DNA of 44,868 nucleotides, taken from NCBI GenBank assembly GCA_016215655.1, contig JACRIT010000059.1, positions 1-44,868 on the forward strand. The letters run 5' to 3'. The translations under genes and the position numbers were made by a program. The stretch is from Acidimicrobiia bacterium. GTDB taxonomy: Bacteria > Actinomycetota > Acidimicrobiia > Spongiisociales > UBA11373. Under the pieces are notes generated by a model that was not told the DNA's origin, made no database searches, and saw only the letters and a program-made list of their open reading frames with translations. Below are positions 17,437-25,725 of this stretch, piece by piece; positions within the stretch are counted from its first letter, which is position 1, and the number at the start of each line of letters is the position of its first letter.

Positions 17437-18510
17437 CTAGGACCCGCCCCAGCGCTCCCACCCCGGGCGGGGTGTTCCGTCGGCGGCGATCAGGCCCATC
17501 GTGTCGAACGGCTCGGGGACCGCCTGATCGAAGAGGAACGACCACACGAAGAAGGCGACGTCCGCGCCCGCGGTGAGCTCGCCGAACCGCTCGACGAAGC
17601 GGTCCTGCGCCGCGGGTGTCCCCGAATAGGGGCCGAAGTCCCCTCCAGCCTGCCAGCCCATCTCGGTGAAGGCGATGGGACGCCCGCCGGCGAGGTCGCC
17701 GAGACGGCGGTAGTAGTCCTCCGGGATGTCATCGGGACTGGCGAACACCAGGCCGGGATACGTGGTGAACCCGATGATGTCGGCGTCGGGGAATCGCTCG
17801 ATCAATTCCCACGACACCTGACTCGGGTCGTTGGTGCCGCCGAAGATCCCACCCTGTAGGCCGGAGAAGCGCTCCAGCTGGAACGTCGTGAATACGAGCG
17901 TCTCGGGAGACGCGCCATGAACGGCATCGGCCACGGCGGCGAACAGTTCGACGAACCGATCGAACTCGTCGGGGTGGGTGCGCCATTGCGTGTCGATCTC
18001 CACCCCTAGGCCCAGGAAGCGTGGCCGATGTCGTTCGGCAAACCCCTCAGCAGCGGCCACGTATCGGTCGAAGGTGGCCTCGTCGATGGGCCGAAGGAGT
18101 TCACCGGTGTCGACGTCGAAGACACCACCGACACTCAGGGGCAGATACCCGAACTGGGCGGCCAGACCCTGCACCACGGTGACCGCCGCTCCCGGTTCCT
18201 CCTCCCACTCCAGGATGTCGGCGACTCGTTCGACGATGTCACCGTGGGCGGCGGCGAGCTCGAAGAATGCGGTGAACTCCTCCGGGGCGTAGCTCTGCGG
18301 CGACAACGAGAATCCGCGCAAGGGAGCGCCCGCTTCGGGATCGCTCGACGATGTCGTCGAATCCCCCGACGTGGTGGTGGTCGCACCAACGGTGGTGCTC
18401 GATCCGCCGGAGGCGATGGTCGTTGGGCTGGAGGACGAGGTCGGGGCGGCACCACCGCACGCAGCCGTCAACACCACAAGCGCAGCGAACGAACGAAGGA
18501 CAGGTCTCAC
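17437..18510 (-). CDS. Lipoprotein with glycosidase-like TIM-barrel domain
   Basis: A 357-residue predicted lipoprotein. The signal peptide ends in the lipobox LTAAC (Cys18), followed by a Ser/Thr-rich linker to about residue 55. The rest resembles clan-A glycoside hydrolases: LGLGVEIDTQW could carry the acid/base glutamate, DADIIGFTTYPG is a typical barrel strand, and RPIAFTEMGW could carry the nucleophile glutamate. GH53 is the nearest family I can think of, but this is not certain and the protein may be non-catalytic. The GTG at 18510 follows the HTH gene by 23 bases that consist of heptamer repeats, so the two are probably one transcript. Confidence 0.75.
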   Translation of the reverse strand: MRPVLRSFAALVVLTAACGGAAPTSSSSPTTIASGGSSTTVGATTTTSGDSTTSSSDPEAGAPLRGFSLSPQSYAPEEFTAFFELAAAHGDIVERVADILEWEEEPGAAVTVVQGLAAQFGYLPLSVGGVFDVDTGELLRPIDEATFDRYVAAAEGFAERHRPRFLGLGVEIDTQWRTHPDEFDRFVELFAAVADAVHGASPETLVFTTFQLERFSGLQGGIFGGTNDPSQVSWELIERFPDADIIGFTTYPGLVFASPDDIPEDYYRRLGDLAGGRPIAFTEMGWQAGGDFGPYSGTPAAQDRFVERFGELTAGADVAFFVWSFLFDQAVPEPFDTMGLIAADGTPRPGWERWGGS

Positions 18511-18531
18511 TGGCGACTGATGGCTGGTGAC
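18511..18531. repeat. 7-bp degenerate repeat between two minus-strand genes
   Basis: TGGCGAC, TGATGGC, TGGTGAC: three units in perfect 7-bp register filling almost all of the 23-nt gap between the HTH gene stop and the lipoprotein start. Confidence 0.5.
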
Positions 18532-18533
18532 TT

Positions 18534-18845
18534 CTAGCGCAGCAGCTCGCGCGCCTTGCGGAAGTGCGCCAGACCCTCGATCCGGCGAATGAACTCCGGC
18601 GAAGCGCGGAATCGCGGAGCGATCTCGTCGTAGTCCAGGCCCGCCAACCGGAACGCCATGACCCGCTGCTCCAATGCCCGCCCCTTGCGACGGGACGCCG
18701 GGCCGGAACGTGGAATCCGGGACCAGGCGATCACCCGCTCCATATGGGGAACGCTGCGCCGGAAGGCGATGGCGATGTCGTCGATGGGAGTGCCCGCGGC
18801 ATGCATGGCGAGCACCCGGCGCTCGAAAGGACGAAGGTGTTCCAT
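18534..18845 (-). CDS. Small protein with two tandem helix-turn-helix repeats
   Basis: A 103-residue basic protein made of two similar about 40-residue blocks. Block 1 includes FERRVLAMHAAGTPIDDIA and block 2 LEQRVMAFRLAGLDYDEIA; both continue with an FR-S-R pattern (AFRRSVPHMERVI, RFRASPEFIRRIE). Each block looks like a trihelical HTH of the sigma-4/LuxR type. A DNA-binding role is inferred from this pattern. No known family is recognised. The ATG at 18845 has a TACGGT box with a 6-nt gap, so the mRNA is probably leaderless. The frame is well conserved in codon character, and the overlapping longer frame in another phase looks like an artefact. Confidence 0.75.
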   Translation of the reverse strand: MEHLRPFERRVLAMHAAGTPIDDIAIAFRRSVPHMERVIAWSRIPRSGPASRRKGRALEQRVMAFRLAGLDYDEIAPRFRASPEFIRRIEGLAHFRKARELLR

Positions 18846-18851
18846 GCATCA

Positions 18852-18857
18852 ACCGTA
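18852..18857 (-). promoter_or_regulatory. Candidate -10 box (TACGGT) of the HTH gene
   Basis: TACGGT on the minus strand, exactly 6 nt before the ATG at 18845; leaderless arrangement. No heptamer array here. Confidence 0.4.
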
Positions 18858-18894
18858 GTCGGCTCGCCCACCATATGCACGGGGCGCTGCGGAC

Positions 18895-19926
18895 TCAGGC
18901 CTCACCCTCCACCGCCGTCACTGCACGACGCAGCCGATCCTGGAACCACCCCACCGCCGCCTCGTGGCGGGGACTGAGCGGTCCGGTCCGGTAGATCCCG
19001 GCATCGAGATTGCGCTGCACCGCCTCGCAGATCGCCTGGTCCTGGTCGAGGGTCACTTCCGACACCTTCAAGGTGTCGGCATTGGCGGGATCGTCGGCAT
19101 CGGCGAAGAAGTAGTCGTAGACCACGAGGGTGCGATCAGGCCCATCCGGGAAGATGCGCTCGACGTTCATTCCCGTTCGATAGACGTTGAGCGCGGTGTT
19201 GGGGAAACGAAACAGCCACCGGCCGGCATTGGCCGAGCCGTCGCGTGCCGGGGCGGTGTGGAGGCAGTAGTCGTCCTCGGGATACACCAGCACCTGGTAT
19301 CTGGAGACATCGATCTCACGGTTCAACTCGGGATGCAGCAGCGGAATGTGGTAGCCCTCGAGGTAGTTGTCGGCGTACGTCTTCCAGTTGCAGGCGAGGG
19401 TGCGCACCACCTGGTGGGTGTAGCCGAACTGTTCCATGGGGAACTCGCGGCACTGGTCATCGAGGCTGCCAAGCGACGTGTGGAGGTCCGGAGCCGCGGC
19501 ATCGAGATTGATCCAGATGAGGTTGCGCCACGCCTCCACCCGCACCGGGGTGAGGCCGTGGGTCTCCGGATCGATGTCGCCGTCCGCATCGCCGAAGTCG
19601 CGTGCGCTCCGCAGCGCCCCCTGCCAGTCGTACGCCCATCCGTGATAGCGACACACCAGATTGCCGCAGGTCCCGTGACCCTCCCACAGGATCGGCCCGG
19701 CACGATGGGCGCACACGTTGTGGAACCCGGCAAGGGAACCATCGGGCCGCACCACCACGAAGATCGGCCAGCCGGCGATCTCGGCGGCCACGTACTGGCC
19801 GGGTCGGTCGAGCCGGGCGAGGGGGGCAAACACCAGCCACTCCCGCGCCCACACCGCGAGACGCTCCCGCTGATGCACGGCGCGATTGCCATACCAGGAG
19901 GCGGACAGGGTGCGGGGGGAGGGCAT
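18895..19926 (-). CDS. Rieske-type aromatic ring-hydroxylating oxygenase, alpha subunit
   Basis: A 343-residue non-heme iron oxygenase. The Rieske 2Fe-2S ligands are C72-x-H74 and C92-x2-H95 (VCAHRAGP, VCRYHGW). The catalytic domain shows DNYLEGYHIPLLHPEL, with the two histidines of the mononuclear iron site and the bridging aspartate region. Such enzymes use O2 and NAD(P)H through a reductase to hydroxylate or demethylate substrates. No reductase or ferredoxin gene is adjacent, so partners must be elsewhere. The closest types by memory are choline- or betaine-type and phenylpropionate-type oxygenases; the substrate cannot be fixed. ATG 19926 has a TACCAT box 6 nt upstream and an inverted heptamer array behind it. 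Confidence 0.93.
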   Translation of the reverse strand: MPSPRTLSASWYGNRAVHQRERLAVWAREWLVFAPLARLDRPGQYVAAEIAGWPIFVVVRPDGSLAGFHNVCAHRAGPILWEGHGTCGNLVCRYHGWAYDWQGALRSARDFGDADGDIDPETHGLTPVRVEAWRNLIWINLDAAAPDLHTSLGSLDDQCREFPMEQFGYTHQVVRTLACNWKTYADNYLEGYHIPLLHPELNREIDVSRYQVLVYPEDDYCLHTAPARDGSANAGRWLFRFPNTALNVYRTGMNVERIFPDGPDRTLVVYDYFFADADDPANADTLKVSEVTLDQDQAICEAVQRNLDAGIYRTGPLSPRHEAAVGWFQDRLRRAVTAVEGEA

Positions 19927-19932
19927 GAGGGG

Positions 19933-19938
19933 ATGGTA
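19933..19938 (-). promoter_or_regulatory. Candidate -10 box (TACCAT) of the Rieske oxygenase gene
   Basis: TACCAT on the minus strand, 6 nt before the ATG at 19926. With a 17-nt spacer the -35 position falls inside the GCAATTC array. Confidence 0.42.
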
Positions 19939-19946
19939 AAGGCTTC

Positions 19947-20024
19947 GCAATTCGCAATTCGCAATTCGTCAGACGCGTCCGAAGTCCCGAGCGCGATTGT
20001 GACGAATTGCGAATTGCGAATTGC
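19947..20024. repeat. Inverted pair of 7-bp arrays, 24-bp perfect arms
   Basis: (GCAATTC)x3 plus GTC at 19947-19970 is mirrored exactly by GAC plus (GAATTGC)x3 at 20001-20024, with a 30-nt spacer. The arms are AT-rich compared with the surroundings. It fills the gap between the TypA stop and the Rieske oxygenase promoter and could form a hairpin or cruciform. The same GCAATTC unit recurs at 42384-42397. Confidence 0.85.
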
Positions 20025-20036
20025 GGCTGCCACCGC

Positions 20037-21860
20037 CTACCGCTTTCTCGCGAGCCGCCGATCGCTCTCGCTCAGATGCCGCTTGCGCAGGCGTATCGAC
20101 TTCGGGGTGACCTCGACGAGCTCGTCGCCGGCGATCCACTCGATCCCGGTCTCGAGGGTGACACGACGCGGCGGGGCGAGGCGAACCTGCTCGTCATGGG
20201 CGTGGGTACGGATGTTGGTGAGCTCCTTGGCGCGTGTGGGATTCACCACCATCTCGTCGGGCCGGGACGACTCGCCGATGATCATGCCCTCGTAGACGTC
20301 TTCGCCGATTCCGATGAACAACTCCCCGCGCAGCTGCAGGTTGTCGAGGGCAAAACCCGTGGAGGTGCCGGCGCGATCGGCGATCATCGCCCCGCCGATG
20401 CGCCCCGGGATGTCCCCCGCCCACGGCTGCCAGCCGTCATGGTGCTGATGGACGAGCGCGGTGCCCCGGGTGGCGGTCATGAGCATGGATCGCAAACCGA
20501 TGAGTCCCCGCGCCGGCGCCACGACGGTCACGATGGTGCGTCCCGAATCGCCCGGACGCAGGTCGGTGACCATGCCTCGCCGGGGCGCCACCGCCTGGGT
20601 CACGGTGCCGACGTGTTCCGAGGGCACATCGATCACAGCCCGCTCCACCGGCTCATGGGGCTTGCCGTCGATGTCGCGGATGATCACCTCGGGACGGCTC
20701 ACCTGGAGCTCGAAGCCCTCACGGCGCATCGCCTCGATCAGCACCGCCAACTGCAGTTCGCCGCGGCCCGCCACCTCGATCACGTCCGGCGACGTGGTGG
20801 GGCCGATACGAATGGAGACGTTGCCCCGCACCTCACGGTCGAGGCGATCCTTGATCTGTCGTGAGGTGAGGAGCGTGCCCTCGCGACCCGAGAGCGGCGA
20901 CGTGTTCACCCCAAAGGTCATGCGCAGCACCGGTTCGTCCACGTGGAGCCGGGGCAGCGGCACCGGATCGTCGACATCGGCGAGGGTGTCGCCGATCTCG
21001 ACTTCGGGAAAGCCGGCGACGACGAACAGGTCGCCGGCGACGCGCTCGGCGACATCGAGGCGGGCCAGTCCGGCGAACCCGAGCAACTGGGTGAGACGGC
21101 GCCGGATCGGCGGCTCGTCCTCCTCGGCATGGCACAGAGCCACTCGCTCGCCGCTGCGCAGCGTCCCCTGCACCACCCGGCCGATGGCGAGCCGCCCCAG
21201 GTAGTCGGAGGCGTCGAGGTTGGTGACGATCGCCTGCAGAGGAGCGTCCGGGTCGCCGACCGGGGCCGGAATCGCCGAGACGACGGTGTCGAGGAGAGCC
21301 GTCAGGTCGGCATCAGGAGCCGGGATTCCGATTCCGGCCACCGCTCGGCCCTCGCGGGCGATGGTGGAGACGATCGGAAACTCGATGTGGTGGTCGGAAG
21401 CACCGAGGTCGAAGAAGAGCTGGAACACCTCATCGATCACCTCGGCGGGGCGGGCATCGGGACGATCCACCTTGTTGAGCACGACGACGGCGGGGAGGTC
21501 GAGTGCCAGCGCCTTGGAGAGCACGTAGCGGGTCTGCGGCATCGGGCCATCGGCGGCATCGACGAGCAGCAGGATCCCGTCGACCAGCGCCAGGGCCCGC
21601 TCCACCTCGCCGCCGAAGTCGGCGTGCCCCGGGGTATCCACCAGGTTGATCCGCGTGCCCTTCCACTCGATCGAGGCCGCCTTGGCGAGGATGGTGATGC
21701 CGCGCTCGCGCTCCTGGTCGTTCGAGTCCATGACCCGCTCGATCCGCGCCTGATGGGCGGAGAACACGCCTGCGGCGCCGAGCATGGCATCGACCAGGGT
21801 GGTCTTGCCGTGGTCGACGTGCGCGACGAGGGCGACGTTGCGGAACGAGGGAGCGGACAC
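20037..21860 (-). CDS. typA: Translational GTPase TypA/BipA
   Basis: A 607-residue ribosome-associated GTPase, the normal length for TypA. The P-loop is [15 protein letters not shown] near the N-terminus, G3 is [16 protein letters not shown], and G4 is NKVDRPDA. TypA binds the 70S ribosome and supports 50S assembly and growth under stress or low temperature. The start is taken as GTG at 21860 because the family N-terminus ([17 protein letters not shown]) begins there; the frame continues upstream through heptamer repeats and is not credible. A TACCAT box lies 9 nt before the GTG. It is divergent from the SDR gene across a 144-bp gap mostly filled by two heptamer arrays. Confidence 0.96.
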   Translation of the reverse strand: MSAPSFRNVALVAHVDHGKTTLVDAMLGAAGVFSAHQARIERVMDSNDQERERGITILAKAASIEWKGTRINLVDTPGHADFGGEVERALALVDGILLLVDAADGPMPQTRYVLSKALALDLPAVVVLNKVDRPDARPAEVIDEVFQLFFDLGASDHHIEFPIVSTIAREGRAVAGIGIPAPDADLTALLDTVVSAIPAPVGDPDAPLQAIVTNLDASDYLGRLAIGRVVQGTLRSGERVALCHAEEDEPPIRRRLTQLLGFAGLARLDVAERVAGDLFVVAGFPEVEIGDTLADVDDPVPLPRLHVDEPVLRMTFGVNTSPLSGREGTLLTSRQIKDRLDREVRGNVSIRIGPTTSPDVIEVAGRGELQLAVLIEAMRREGFELQVSRPEVIIRDIDGKPHEPVERAVIDVPSEHVGTVTQAVAPRRGMVTDLRPGDSGRTIVTVVAPARGLIGLRSMLMTATRGTALVHQHHDGWQPWAGDIPGRIGGAMIADRAGTSTGFALDNLQLRGELFIGIGEDVYEGMIIGESSRPDEMVVNPTRAKELTNIRTHAHDEQVRLAPPRRVTLETGIEWIAGDELVEVTPKSIRLRKRHLSESDRRLARKR

Positions 21861-21869
21861 GGGAAGGTC

Positions 21870-21875
21870 ATGGTA
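21870..21875 (-). promoter_or_regulatory. Candidate -10 box (TACCAT) of typA
   Basis: TACCAT on the minus strand, 9 nt before the GTG at 21860. The expected -35 position lies within the (CCAGATG) array that begins at 21884. Confidence 0.38.
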
Positions 21876-21883
21876 CCGGAGGT

Positions 21884-21939
21884 CCAGATGCCAGATGCCA
21901 GATGCCAGATGCCAGATGCCAGATGCCAGATGCCAGACG
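21884..21939. repeat. 7-bp tandem repeat (CCAGATG), seven exact units plus one variant
   Basis: Seven identical CCAGATG units run from 21884 to 21932 without a mismatch, followed by CCAGACG. This is the most homogeneous array in the window, suggesting recent expansion. The complementary unit CATCTGG appears four times at 42467-42494. Confidence 0.95.
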
Positions 21940-21946
21940 CCCCACG

Positions 21947-21988
21947 GCGCACTGCGCATTGCGTAATGCGAATCGCGCACTGCGAATC
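21947..21988. repeat. 7-bp tandem repeat (GCGNATT type), six units
   Basis: GCGCACT, GCGCATT, GCGTAAT, GCGAATC, GCGCACT, GCGAATC in continuous register. It ends 4 nt before the -10 box of the SDR gene and is related to the array at 5429-5454. Confidence 0.85.
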
Positions 21989-21992
21989 CCGT

Positions 21993-21998
21993 TAGCGT
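21993..21998 (+). promoter_or_regulatory. Candidate -10 box (TAGCGT) of the SDR-DUF2867 gene
   Basis: TAGCGT with a 6-nt gap to the ATG at 22005. The heptamer array ends 4 nt upstream, so it spans the -35 region. Confidence 0.42.
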
Positions 21999-22004
21999 CA
22001 CCCC

Positions 22005-23474
22005 ATGCGCATCCTCGTCACCGGGGCCACGGGCTACGTCGGCGGGCGGCTCGTGCCGCGACTCCTCGAGCGCGGGCACGAGGTTCGATGCATGAGCCGC
22101 GACCCCAACCGGCTGCGACTCGATCCATGGCGTGCCCGGGTCGAACTCGCCGCCGCCGATGCCACCGATACCGACGCGGTCCACGCCGCAGCCCGGGGAT
22201 GCGACGCCGCCTACTACCTGGTGCACACGATGGCCGAGTCCCCGGACTCGTTTCCCGAAGTGGATCGCCGTGCCGCCGCCGCGTTCCGTGATGCCGCCGC
22301 CCGCGTCGGGATGAAGCGGATCGTGTATCTCGGTGGCCTGGGATCGGCAGGCGACCGACTATCGCGACACCTCACGAGCCGCCAGGAGGTGGGCGCGATC
22401 CTCGCCTCCGGACCGACTCCGGTGACCGAGTTGCGGGCGGCGGTCATCATCGGTTCGGGCTCGATCTCGTTCGAGATGATCCGCCACCTCACCGAGATCC
22501 TCCCGATCATGCTGCGCCCCCGCTGGCTGAAGAGCCGGTGCCAGCCGATCGCCATCCGCGACGTCCTCGCCATCCTCATCGCCGCGCTCGACGAGGAAGG
22601 AGCCGAAGACCATGTCTACGACATCGGCGGGCCCGACATCCTCACCTACCAACAGATGATGCAGGAGTACGCCGAGGTCGCCGGGCTGCGCCGGCGACTC
22701 GTCATCCCGATGCCGGTGCTGGCAAGCACCCGGCTCTCGGCGTACTTCGTGGGGATGTCGACCCCGCTTCCCAAGAACGTGGTCCGGCCCCTCATCGAGA
22801 GCCTGCGCAACGACGTGGTCGTGACCCGGCAGTCACCGCCGGGTTTCGACCCGGATGGCCTGGCCGGGTACCGGGTGGCGGTGAAGCGGGCGCTGGAGAC
22901 GATCTCACACGATGAGGTGGAGACTCGCTGGTCGGATGCGGTCACCCATCCCGCCGCTCCCCTCCCCACCGATCCCGTGTGGTCGGGGGCCAAGGTGCAG
23001 GCCGATCGACGGGTCGTGGTCAGCTCGGCGTCGTCCGAGGACGTGTTCTGGGCGGTGTCGCGCATCGGAGGCGATGTCGGCTATTACGCGCTGAATTGGG
23101 CGTGGCGATTGCGCGGCTGGTTCGACCGCCTCATCGGCGGTGTCGGGCTTCGCCGGGGGCGGAGGCATCCGGAGGAACTGCGTCCGGGAGAGGCACTCGA
23201 CTTCTTCCGGGTGGTGGATGTGGACCCGGTGCGCCACCGCCTGCTGCTTCAGGCGGAGATGAAGGTGCCGGGCACGGCGTGGCTCGGCTGGTCGGTCGAC
23301 GAGAGCGACGAGGGCACCCGTCTCATCCAATCGGCCCGGTTCGTTCCCCGCGGCCTCTTCGGTCGCCTCTACTGGTGGTCGCTCCTCCCGTTCCACGGTC
23401 CGATCTTCCGGCTCATGAGCCGCCGCATCGTTCGCGTCGCCGAGCGCCGGCACCAGGCGCCAGGGGTGCACTGA
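22005..23474 (+). CDS. NAD(P)-binding atypical SDR fused to a DUF2867 domain
   Basis: A 489-residue two-domain protein. The N-terminal part (about 1-300) is an atypical short-chain dehydrogenase fold with the dinucleotide motif TGATGYVGGRL at residues 6-16 and a typical VYLGGLGS strand. The C-terminal part (about 320-485) matches DUF2867: long beta segments and the ending ARFVPRGLFGRLYWWSLLP. This fusion is widespread in Actinobacteria and Proteobacteria and is annotated as a nucleoside-sugar epimerase-like protein of unknown substrate. The ATG is supported by the TAGCGT box 6 nt upstream. A heptamer array lies just ahead of the promoter. Confidence 0.92.
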   Translation: MRILVTGATGYVGGRLVPRLLERGHEVRCMSRDPNRLRLDPWRARVELAAADATDTDAVHAAARGCDAAYYLVHTMAESPDSFPEVDRRAAAAFRDAAARVGMKRIVYLGGLGSAGDRLSRHLTSRQEVGAILASGPTPVTELRAAVIIGSGSISFEMIRHLTEILPIMLRPRWLKSRCQPIAIRDVLAILIAALDEEGAEDHVYDIGGPDILTYQQMMQEYAEVAGLRRRLVIPMPVLASTRLSAYFVGMSTPLPKNVVRPLIESLRNDVVVTRQSPPGFDPDGLAGYRVAVKRALETISHDEVETRWSDAVTHPAAPLPTDPVWSGAKVQADRRVVVSSASSEDVFWAVSRIGGDVGYYALNWAWRLRGWFDRLIGGVGLRRGRRHPEELRPGEALDFFRVVDVDPVRHRLLLQAEMKVPGTAWLGWSVDESDEGTRLIQSARFVPRGLFGRLYWWSLLPFHGPIFRLMSRRIVRVAERRHQAPGVH

Positions 23475-23492
23475 TCGTCCGGAACGGCGCAA

Positions 23493-24704
23493 TCACCGGC
23501 GTGCGGTTCTTGCACCGGCATGTCCATGACCGGCGCCGGAGAACTCCTCGGCCGCGAACACCGCGGCAAGCCACGTGGTGACGGGAACCGCGGCCACGAG
23601 ACCGATGCTCCCCACGAGCGTCCGAACCACCTCCACGGCCACGATCTCCGAGTTGAGCACCGTCCCGATCGATTGGTTGGCCAGCACGAAGAACAGCATG
23701 AGCGGCATGGCGGCTCCGGCGTAGGCGAGCAGCAACGTGTTGACCGTCGAGGCGACGTGGTCACGGCCCACCTTGAGTCCGGAACGCACCAGCCCGCGTT
23801 TCCCGAGATCGGGCCGAAGGGCGTGGAGTTCCCACACGGTCGACGCCTGCGTGACCGTGATGTCATCGATGGCGCCGAGGGCACCGAGAACCGTTCCAGC
23901 GAGAATCAGGCCACTGAGGTCGAAGTGGCCGGCGATGCTCAGGATGAAGGCCTCGTCGACGGTCAGACCGCTGAAGCGAGCCGCCTCCACCGCCACCCAG
24001 GAGAGCGCCGCCGTGAGGATGAGCGCGGCCAGGGTTCCGAGCAGCGCCACCGAGGTCATCCTCGTGAATCCGTGCGCCGCGTAGAGCGCGAGGAAGGCGA
24101 TGATCGAGGCACCGACGATCGCCACCCACAACGGGTCTCGCCCGTCGAGGATCGCCGGGATCACGAATTGCAGCAGCACCACGATGCTGGCACCCAGTCC
24201 GACGAGGGCGGCGAACCCCCGCATCCTTCCCAATCCCACCACGACGAGTGCGAACAGCACGCCGAGCCATAGGAGTACCGGGCGCCGCTGACGATCGAAG
24301 TAGGAGTACCGGAACTCCGGTTCGGCATCCTCCTGGTAGTCGAGCACCACCCGCTCACCGACGGTGAACGTCGGAGAGGTATCCGACACCACCATCACGA
24401 GCGGGAACACGGTTCCGGCGTCTGGGCCCTCGGTGAGGCGGAGGCCGACATCGACACACAGGACCTCGGGGTTCGACGCACAGGGCGCCTCGACGGTGCT
24501 CACGACCACCGCCTCGAAGATGTTGGGGTTGATCCCGATCTCCGAGAGGTCGGGCCGCTCCTCCCCGGTCGGGCGGAGCACGACGACCCCGACGAGGGTC
24601 GCCAATCCCAGGAACACCACCAGGATGATCGGCAGGGCGCGGATCACCCCGACGCGCTCGGGCTCCAGGAATCGCTGGAGATCGGCGCCACGGTCGTCGG
24701 TCAC
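23493..24704 (-). CDS. YibE/F-family membrane protein
   Basis: A 403-residue protein: one N-terminal helix, an extracytoplasmic beta-rich part to about residue 135, then seven to eight helices of the YibE/F domain (GLGASIVVLLQFVIPAIL, AGTVLGALGAIDDITVTQAS, LLLAYAGAAMPLMLFFVL). The function of YibE/F is not known; they resemble transport proteins. The GTG start at 24704 overlaps the stop of a 12-codon reading frame (24701-24739), so its translation may depend on that short frame. It converges on the SDR gene with an 18-nt gap. Confidence 0.87.
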   Translation of the reverse strand: MTDDRGADLQRFLEPERVGVIRALPIILVVFLGLATLVGVVVLRPTGEERPDLSEIGINPNIFEAVVVSTVEAPCASNPEVLCVDVGLRLTEGPDAGTVFPLVMVVSDTSPTFTVGERVVLDYQEDAEPEFRYSYFDRQRRPVLLWLGVLFALVVVGLGRMRGFAALVGLGASIVVLLQFVIPAILDGRDPLWVAIVGASIIAFLALYAAHGFTRMTSVALLGTLAALILTAALSWVAVEAARFSGLTVDEAFILSIAGHFDLSGLILAGTVLGALGAIDDITVTQASTVWELHALRPDLGKRGLVRSGLKVGRDHVASTVNTLLLAYAGAAMPLMLFFVLANQSIGTVLNSEIVAVEVVRTLVGSIGLVAAVPVTTWLAAVFAAEEFSGAGHGHAGARTARR

Positions 24705-24739
24705 CGCAGAACCCGGCAGATCGCGCTCGATCGGTTCAT
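24701..24739 (-). CDS. Possible 12-residue leader peptide upstream of yibE/F
   Basis: An ATG at 24739 opens MNRSSAICRVLR, whose TGA overlaps the GTG of the YibE/F gene (GTGA). A TACGCT box lies 8 nt before this ATG, the spacing of a leaderless transcript, whereas the GTG itself has no ribosome binding site. Translation of the large gene would then be coupled to the leader. The peptide contains one Cys and three Arg codons; whether it senses anything is speculative. Confidence 0.4.
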   Translation of the reverse strand: MNRSSAICRVLR

Positions 24740-24747
24740 GGCGGATG

Positions 24748-24753
24748 AGCGTA
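24748..24753 (-). promoter_or_regulatory. Candidate -10 box (TACGCT) of the leader/YibE-F unit
   Basis: TACGCT on the minus strand, 8 nt before the ATG of the short leader frame. Confidence 0.35.
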
Positions 24754-24805
24754 GAGGCTGTGGCCCGGAATCGGGGTCATCGCGATTCCCGACACACCCG
24801 GACCG

Positions 24806-24839
24806 CGATCCGGCCCCGGGAATCCCCGGGGCCGGATCG
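24806..24839 (-). terminator. Perfect 15-bp hairpin after the 248-residue membrane protein gene
   Basis: Arms 24806-24820 and 24825-24839 (CGATCCGGCCCCGGG and its complement) with a 4-nt loop, 19 bases past the stop at 24858. No U-tract. Confidence 0.75.
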
Positions 24840-24857
24840 CCTTGAGAAAGGAACGGG

Positions 24858-25604
24858 TCAGGCCGTCGCCTTCTCCGGTCGTGCCGCCCACCACAGGCCG
24901 AAGCCGGTGAGGATCAGCACGGCGCCGAAGATCAAGAAGATGACTGCGACACCCAGCGCCACCTGGATGGTGGAGCCGGCCGCAGCGCCGCCGGCCAGGA
25001 CCCCGATCAGCGCCAGGGTCAGGCCCGACCAGGCCTGGGTGCGCACCGGACCCTCGAGCGGGTGGCTGCGATTGAGCTGGCTGTAGTAACGACCAGCCAC
25101 GGGGACGGAGTAGGTACCCGCCGGGAACGTCTCGGCGGCCGCCGTCGTGTCGTCCACGACGAACTGGCCGGTCTCGGCGTTCGTGGTGAACAGGACGGCC
25201 GGGTCGACCGTGCCGTCGCCGTTGGTGTCGTAGGTCTTCTCCTCGGCCAGCACCACCGTCTGGGTGCCGTGCAGCGTGTGGTACGAGACGGTCGCCATCT
25301 GGTACATGAACTCGCTCACGGTGTCGACCACGGGATCGTCGGCATCGAGATCACGCTCGTTGACGTGGAACCCGTAGTCGTCGCGCAACAGGGCCATGAT
25401 GGCGTCGGCGCCCTCGGTGGTGCCGCGGTCGATCAACTGGCCTTCCTCGTTGTAGGACAGGCGCACGTCCTGCGTGTTGGCGTACGCGCCCAGGGAGTGG
25501 TACCCATCCTGCACCTTGCTCATGGCAACTCCGCCGACGACGAGCGACACAAGGCCGGTCGCCGCGAGCAGGTAGCCCAGAATCCGAACTCGATTCGGTC
25601 TCAT
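24858..25604 (-). CDS. Hypothetical membrane protein, four helices with an exported loop
   Basis: A 248-residue protein. One helix at about residues 7-27 (ILGYLLAATGLVSLVVGGVA), an extracytoplasmic section of about 150 residues without cysteines, then two to three helices near the C-terminus. The loop contains an EF-hand-like DTNGDGTVD, which may bind calcium. I do not recognise a family. ATG 25604 has AAGGA with a 5-nt spacer. The promoter region upstream holds a DosR-like box at 25726-25739, so it may belong to an oxygen-limitation response; this is inference. A strong terminator hairpin follows. Confidence 0.75.
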   Translation of the reverse strand: MRPNRVRILGYLLAATGLVSLVVGGVAMSKVQDGYHSLGAYANTQDVRLSYNEEGQLIDRGTTEGADAIMALLRDDYGFHVNERDLDADDPVVDTVSEFMYQMATVSYHTLHGTQTVVLAEEKTYDTNGDGTVDPAVLFTTNAETGQFVVDDTTAAAETFPAGTYSVPVAGRYYSQLNRSHPLEGPVRTQAWSGLTLALIGVLAGGAAAGSTIQVALGVAVIFLIFGAVLILTGFGLWWAARPEKATA

Positions 25605-25725
25605 CTCATTCCTTCTTCCGGCGGTCATGCTGTCTGATCAACACCCCGGCATTCTTTACTCATCCACTCGTGGACACAATCTCGATAGGACCCCATTTGG
25701 GGCGCCGGTAGGCCCGGGTGGAGGG

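Noticed and set aside
17437-18852. A longer 471-residue version of the glycosidase-like lipoprotein
   Set aside because: The added N-terminus reads through the HTH gene in another frame and would place the lipoprotein signal peptide inside the protein.
21884-21988. CRISPR-like array
   Set aside because: Units are 7 bp with no spacers and no cas genes are near; this is a simple tandem repeat.
20037-22226. A 729-residue version of TypA
   Set aside because: The extra 122 residues are translated heptamer repeats and the opposite strand of the SDR gene; the family N-terminus starts at 21860.
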